From positions 17,862 through 81,861 of the forward strand of contig JBDTVS010000073.1 of assembly GCA_040007095.1 (NCBI GenBank): DNA of 64,000 nucleotides. The letters are read 5' to 3'. Position 1 is the first letter of the stretch. The number at the start of each line of letters is the position of its first letter. The position numbers were made by a program, and so were the translations under genes. This DNA comes from JBDTVS01 sp040007095 (lineage in GTDB: Bacteria > Acidobacteriota > Vicinamibacteria > Vicinamibacterales > CAVVIG01). Shown piece after piece: positions 60,224 through 64,000 of the stretch. The notes beneath the pieces are model-generated. The model was given only the letters and a program-made list of their open reading frames with translations. It was not told the origin of the DNA and ran no database searches.

Positions 60224-60320
60224 GGAGAGTGATACGTGCCTGGTGGTCGTCACGGTCTTCAAAATCGTCGCCCCGACATTCTGTGTCGGGGGGTAGGTTC
60301 GATTCCTACCCTCTCCGCCA
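60224..60320 (+). tRNA. selC: Selenocysteine tRNA (anticodon UCA)
   Basis: A 97-nt tRNA with the features of bacterial tRNA-Sec. It has an extended acceptor starting GGAGAGTG and closing CTCTCC-GCCA with an encoded CCA. The anticodon loop is CTTCAAA with anticodon TCA on a 5-bp stem (ACGGT/ATCGT). The long variable arm CCCCGACA-TTCTG-TGTCGGGG has an 8-bp stem, and the T-arm is GTAGG-TTCGATT-CCTAC. One mismatch at the seventh acceptor pair is visible. A -10-like TACAAT lies at 60182-60187. selA follows 100 nt downstream and selB after it. Confidence 0.93.
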
Positions 60321-60420
60321 TCCCCGCTTCGCGTGTCTGCCGGAGCTGGGTAGTCCTCAGGCACTCAGCGGCTCGCGCCGCTTCGGGCACGATTCCGGTT
60401 CGGTCCGCCACCGTCTTCGC

Positions 60421-61773
60421 ATGAAACGCTCGCACCTCCGCGCGATTCCGTCCGTCGATCGGGTGTTGCAATCGCTTGCGGACGTCGATCTTCCGCGGCC
60501 GATCGTCGTCGACGTCGTGCGGACCGAATTGAAAGCTCTGCGGTCGAAAAAGAATATTCCTGACGCGGATGCGGTGGTCTCTCACATTCGTGCCGGTTTG
60601 CAGGACCTGCGCGCGTCGCGCATCCAAGCGGTGATCAACGGGACCGGGATTCTGGTGCACACCAACTTCGGCCGGGCCCCGCTCGGGCCCGACGTCGTCA
60701 GCGCGCTCTCGACCATCGGGTCGAACTACAACAACCTCGAATACAGCTTGACGAGTGGAGCCCGAGGCGGCCGCGCGGCATATCTCGAGCACGGCCTGTC
60801 CGTGCTCTGCGGCGCCGAGGCCGCGACGGTCGTCAATAACAATGCTGCGGCGTTGGTGTTGATCCTGCATCACTTCTGCCGCGCCGCCGCGAACGAAGTC
60901 GTGATCTCCCGGGGTGAATTGCTGCAGATCGGCGGAGGATTCCGCATTCCTGATGTCCTCGAGTCGAGCGGCGCACGGTTACGCGAGGTGGGCACCACCA
61001 ACAAGACGTCGGCCAACGACTACGCCCGGGCGATGACCCGCCAGACGGCGCTGGTGCTCAAGGTGCATCGCAGCAATTTCTTCATGGACGGCTTCGTGGA
61101 ATCGCCGCGGACCGAAGACATCGCCACGTTGGCCCGACGTAAGCGGGTGCCGTTCGTCGAGGACCTTGGAAGCGGAGCGCTGGTCCAGACGCAGACGGTC
61201 GAGGGGATGGAGCACGAGCCGACTCCGGCCGAGGTGATTGGGCGAGGGGTCGACCTCGTCTGCTTCAGCGGAGACAAGCTCCTCGGCGGACCTCAGGCCG
61301 GTATCATCGCGGGCCGGAGAAAGCTCGTCGCCGCTCTCAAGCGGGAACCGTTGTTCCGCGCCTTACGCTGCGACAAGCTGATTCTGGCGGCGCTCGAAGC
61401 CACGGTCGATCACTATTTGCGCGGCGATCAGACGCTTCCGGTACTGGAGATGCTGCACGTCACCAACGGGGATCTGAGTGGCCGCGCGGAACGGATCATC
61501 GCCCAGTTAGACGGGCTTCCGCTCGTGGCCCGAGTGGGCACCGGGCGCGCACAGATCGGCGGCGGCGCACTGCCGCGCTCGGCAATGTCATCGGTCACGC
61601 TCGACCTGACACACGGCACGCTGACCTCTCAGGCGTTGATCGGCCGCCTCCGTGGGCAGCCGATTCCGGTAATCGGGTACATCGCGCGCGGCACCGTCAA
61701 ACTCGACCTACGCACCATTTTCCCGCGGCAGGACGCGGAGGTGGTTCGCGCACTCCGGGCCGCTTCGGTCTAG
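60421..61773 (+). CDS. selA: L-seryl-tRNA(Sec) selenium transferase
   Basis: A 450-residue PLP enzyme that converts Ser-tRNA(Sec) to Sec-tRNA(Sec) with selenophosphate. The N-terminal tRNA-binding helix region starts RAIPSVDRVLQSLAD. INGTGILVHTNFGRAPLG and YNNLEYSLTSGARGGR are family blocks. The PLP lysine is in CFSGDKLLGGPQAGII, about residue 286, close to Lys295 of E. coli. RCDKLILAALEATVDHYL and the C-terminal VRVD-like end (GTVKLDLRTIFPRQDAEVV) are intact. The ATG at 60421 begins the conserved sequence. The gap to selB is 12 nt. Confidence 0.96.
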   Translation: MKRSHLRAIPSVDRVLQSLADVDLPRPIVVDVVRTELKALRSKKNIPDADAVVSHIRAGLQDLRASRIQAVINGTGILVHTNFGRAPLGPDVVSALSTIGSNYNNLEYSLTSGARGGRAAYLEHGLSVLCGAEAATVVNNNAAALVLILHHFCRAAANEVVISRGELLQIGGGFRIPDVLESSGARLREVGTTNKTSANDYARAMTRQTALVLKVHRSNFFMDGFVESPRTEDIATLARRKRVPFVEDLGSGALVQTQTVEGMEHEPTPAEVIGRGVDLVCFSGDKLLGGPQAGIIAGRRKLVAALKREPLFRALRCDKLILAALEATVDHYLRGDQTLPVLEMLHVTNGDLSGRAERIIAQLDGLPLVARVGTGRAQIGGGALPRSAMSSVTLDLTHGTLTSQALIGRLRGQPIPVIGYIARGTVKLDLRTIFPRQDAEVVRALRAASV

Positions 61774-61785
61774 CCACTCTTGCCG

Positions 61786-63690
61786 ATGTCCGACATCCAG
61801 CATTTCATCGTCGCCACCGCCGGCCATGTCGATCACGGCAAGAGCGCGCTCATCAGGGCCCTGACCGGCACCGATCCGGATCGTCTGCCGGAAGAGAAGC
61901 TGAGAGGGATCACGATCGACCTGGGATTCGCTCATCTGGACCTGCCGTCGCCCCAGGCAACGGCGTCCTCCTTCCGGCTCGGGATCGTCGACGTGCCCGG
62001 CCACGAAGATTTCGTGAAGAACATGGTCGCCGGCGTCGGATCCATCGACCTCGCCCTGCTGGTGGTCGCCGCTGACGACGGGTGGATGCCGCAGACGGAA
62101 GAGCATCTCCAAATCCTCACCTACTTCGGAGTCCGACGGGCGGTGGTCACGCTGAGCAAGGCCGACCTGACGGCGGATGAAGTGGGTGCAGTCGCCGCGA
62201 TCCGGGAGCGCCTGCAAGACAGCCCCTTCGCGGAAGCGCCCATCGTTCCCGCCTCGGTGGTGACCGGGCGTGGGCTCGCTGAGCTGAAAGTGACGCTAGC
62301 CCAGGTGCTGTCCGAGACGCCGCCGCCGCGCGACATCGGCAAACCGAGGCTCCCGGTGGACCGTGTTTTCACGCTGCCCGGCGCAGGCACCGTGGTGACC
62401 GGCACGCTGTTCGGTGGCACGCTGCGGCGCGGCCAGTCGGTGATCATTCAGCCGTCTGGGAAACCGGCTCGCATTCGTCGGATCCAGTCGCACGGGCGCG
62501 ATGTTGAAGCGAGCGGGCCCGGCACTCGAACGGCGCTGAACCTGGCGGATGTCGACGCGGTGGATGGTGTCCACCGTGGCGACGTCGTCACCCTCGCCGG
62601 ACTTGGTAAGCCGAGCGAGGTCCTCGACGTGCTGTTGGACATATCGCCGAGAGCGAGCCGTTCGCTCAAAGGCGGTGTCCGTGTCCGCGTGCATCACGGG
62701 AGCGGCAACGTGGCGGCTCGCGTCGCGCTGGGGTCGGGCAGGGAACTCGCCGCTGGGGGTCGGGCGGTCGCGGAACTGCGCCTGGAGGGACCGGCGTTCG
62801 TGTTTGCAGGGGATCATTTCACGGTGCGCGATTGGTCCGAGCAGCACACGCTGGCAGGAGCCGTCGTGCTCGATCCCGACGCCGCGCGCAAGGATTTTCG
62901 CAGTCTGGAGCGGCTGTCGTGGCTGGAGCGGGCTGCCGGGGCGGTCGAGGATCCGGCGCGTTTTCTCTCCGCACGCATCGCGTACGCCGGCGCGGCGCGT
63001 CGCTCAGATCTCCTGCTCAAGTCGCGGTTCAGCGACGAGGATCTGGCCGCCGCCGTCGACCGTCTCGTGAGGGACGGCGCGCTGGTCGCGGCGGGCGACA
63101 TCGTAGTCGACGCTGCCGCCTGGCAGGCGGCCACCAGGAAGGCCGTCGAGATCGTGGATGGGGCTCATCGTGTTCATCCCGAGCATCGCGGCGTGCCGCT
63201 TACCGACCTGCGCCGCGCCCTCCACGGCGCGCTGCCGCTCGACGAGCTGTTCGACCCGCTGATCTCCAGCTTGTGCGAGCGCGACTTCGTTCGCGAGGGG
63301 TCGTTCGTTCGGCGCGCGTCCCACCGCGTCGAGTTACCGGAGCCGCTTCGCGCGGCCGGCGCGAAGCTGGCCGAAACGTTGTCACTGAAGCCGTTCGATC
63401 CGCCCTCGCGCAAGGAGCTCGCTCCTGACGTCGTCTCACTGCGGGCGCTGCGTTTCTTGATCGAGACCGGGGAGGCGGTCGAGATCAGCACTGAGCTGGT
63501 CATGACCGTATCCTCGGTGGCTCAGGCCACGACGTTGATCCGGAGCTTCATCCGCGGACATGGTCCGGCGACGGTCAGCGAGCTCCGTCAGGCACTCGGC
63601 AGCAGTCGGCGCGTGATTGTGCCTTTACTCGAATACCTCGACCGGACATTCGTGACGTTGAGGCAGGGCGACAAACGCACGCTGCGCTAG
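61786..63690 (+). CDS. selB: Selenocysteine-specific elongation factor SelB
   Basis: A 634-residue GTPase that brings Sec-tRNA(Sec) to UGA codons on mRNAs bearing a SECIS hairpin. G1 is GHVDHGKS at residues 13-20, switch I GITIDLGFAHLDL, G3 DVPGHEDFVKNM, and G4 is the variant TLSKADL. Domains II and III are followed by the C-terminal winged-helix repeats (LPLDELFDPLISSLCERDFVREGSFVRR and after), which recognise SECIS RNA. The ATG at 61786 is preferred over a TTG two codons upstream. The TAG stop shares its last base with an inverted-repeat element. Confidence 0.96.
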   Translation: MSDIQHFIVATAGHVDHGKSALIRALTGTDPDRLPEEKLRGITIDLGFAHLDLPSPQATASSFRLGIVDVPGHEDFVKNMVAGVGSIDLALLVVAADDGWMPQTEEHLQILTYFGVRRAVVTLSKADLTADEVGAVAAIRERLQDSPFAEAPIVPASVVTGRGLAELKVTLAQVLSETPPPRDIGKPRLPVDRVFTLPGAGTVVTGTLFGGTLRRGQSVIIQPSGKPARIRRIQSHGRDVEASGPGTRTALNLADVDAVDGVHRGDVVTLAGLGKPSEVLDVLLDISPRASRSLKGGVRVRVHHGSGNVAARVALGSGRELAAGGRAVAELRLEGPAFVFAGDHFTVRDWSEQHTLAGAVVLDPDAARKDFRSLERLSWLERAAGAVEDPARFLSARIAYAGAARRSDLLLKSRFSDEDLAAAVDRLVRDGALVAAGDIVVDAAAWQAATRKAVEIVDGAHRVHPEHRGVPLTDLRRALHGALPLDELFDPLISSLCERDFVREGSFVRRASHRVELPEPLRAAGAKLAETLSLKPFDPPSRKELAPDVVSLRALRFLIETGEAVEISTELVMTVSSVAQATTLIRSFIRGHGPATVSELRQALGSSRRVIVPLLEYLDRTFVTLRQGDKRTLR

Positions 63691-63849
63691 TGTCGCGTCT
63701 CAGAAGTTCGTTGTTGCACCGAGGGCGGCGAGGCGCCCGGATGGCAAGGCGCGAGGAGCGCGCATATCGGGAATATGTAAGCGACGAGCAACGCCGCGAG
63801 GCGGGATGCCCCGCCCGGAAAATGACAACCAACTTCTGAGACACGACAC
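63690..63849 (+). mobile_element. MITE-like inverted-repeat element, copy 3
   Basis: A 160-bp element with the clearest structure of the family: ends GTGTCGCGTCTCAGAAGTT and, inverted, GTGTCGTGTCTCAGAAGTT, the core GGCAAGGCGCGAGG, CATAT-CGGGA-ATATG, GACGAGCAACGC, and the hairpin GGCGGG-ATGC-CCCGCC. It starts on the last base of the selB stop codon. The remaining bases to 64000 contain no gene I can support. Confidence 0.85.
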
Positions 63850-64000
63850 GAGTGTCGCGAGCCGCGCGCGGTGTCGGGGCCAAATCGTCGCATCGGGACG
63901 GTCAGTGGGATTGGCCTCCTTCTCGCGCCTGACCACGCGTGAGAAGCTAGTCCCAGTACAAGCGCGTTTGCGACACGGCGGTAAGCAAAAAGCTCGAAAT

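Overview
The window is a GC-rich (roughly 65 %) stretch of bacterial chromosome. Two Oar-style TonB-dependent receptors with N-terminal carboxypeptidase-like plug extensions, an hspR-cbpA-clpB heat-shock operon, an ECF sigma/anti-sigma pair and many small inverted-repeat elements suggest Acidobacteriota, perhaps Vicinamibacteria. That placement is inference; no rRNA or taxonomic marker was compared.

Layout. 1-17 kb is mainly housekeeping: partial RNase J, the translationally coupled nth / zincin metallopeptidase / ksgA operon, lexA with a good sigma-70 promoter, a PfkB sugar kinase, an ECF sigma/anti-sigma/Spy-like module, recG, rsmD, coaD, an aminotransferase, a CoA-binding protein, rho, a CDGSH protein and a glutathionylspermidine-synthase-like gene. 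17-22.4 kb (minus) is a two-gene conflict-type module: a TIR protein followed 2 nt later by a 1268-residue STAND ATPase with 14 WD40 repeats. 22.5-25.7 kb (minus) is a lodAB-type operon: a quinocofactor amino-acid oxidase, its flavoprotein maturase and an unknown partner. 26-38 kb holds an MFS transporter, ftsH, hspR-cbpA-clpB with a HAIR-like operator, a TerC protein, a class A penicillin-binding protein, an S4 RNA-binding protein and a DctA-type symporter.

38-55.4 kb looks like a molybdenum/tungsten island. It has a TonB receptor divergent from modA, a second TonB receptor translationally coupled to a WtpA-like tungstate/molybdate-binding protein behind a ModE-box-like palindrome, an NAD-type formate dehydrogenase (alpha plus fused NuoE-NuoF beta), and a MoaD-like protein with a tungsten-type aldehyde:ferredoxin oxidoreductase. 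Inside the island are an arsR gene and a frameshifted ArsI/CadI-type fusion gene.

55.6-63.7 kb encodes the full selenocysteine machinery: selD, then tRNA-Sec (UCA anticodon), selA and selB. Between selD and tRNA-Sec is an unfamiliar three-gene operon: an acyl-CoA-dehydrogenase-fold flavoprotein, a leaderless PhnD-like binding protein, and a TusA-like/ferritin-like diiron fusion. The formate dehydrogenase has cysteine where Sec-type enzymes have Sec, so no selenoprotein is visible in the window.

Four ~160-bp inverted-repeat elements (7368, 11036, 55436, 63690) abut or overlap the stop codons of upstream genes and form a coherent MITE-like family with two types of ends.
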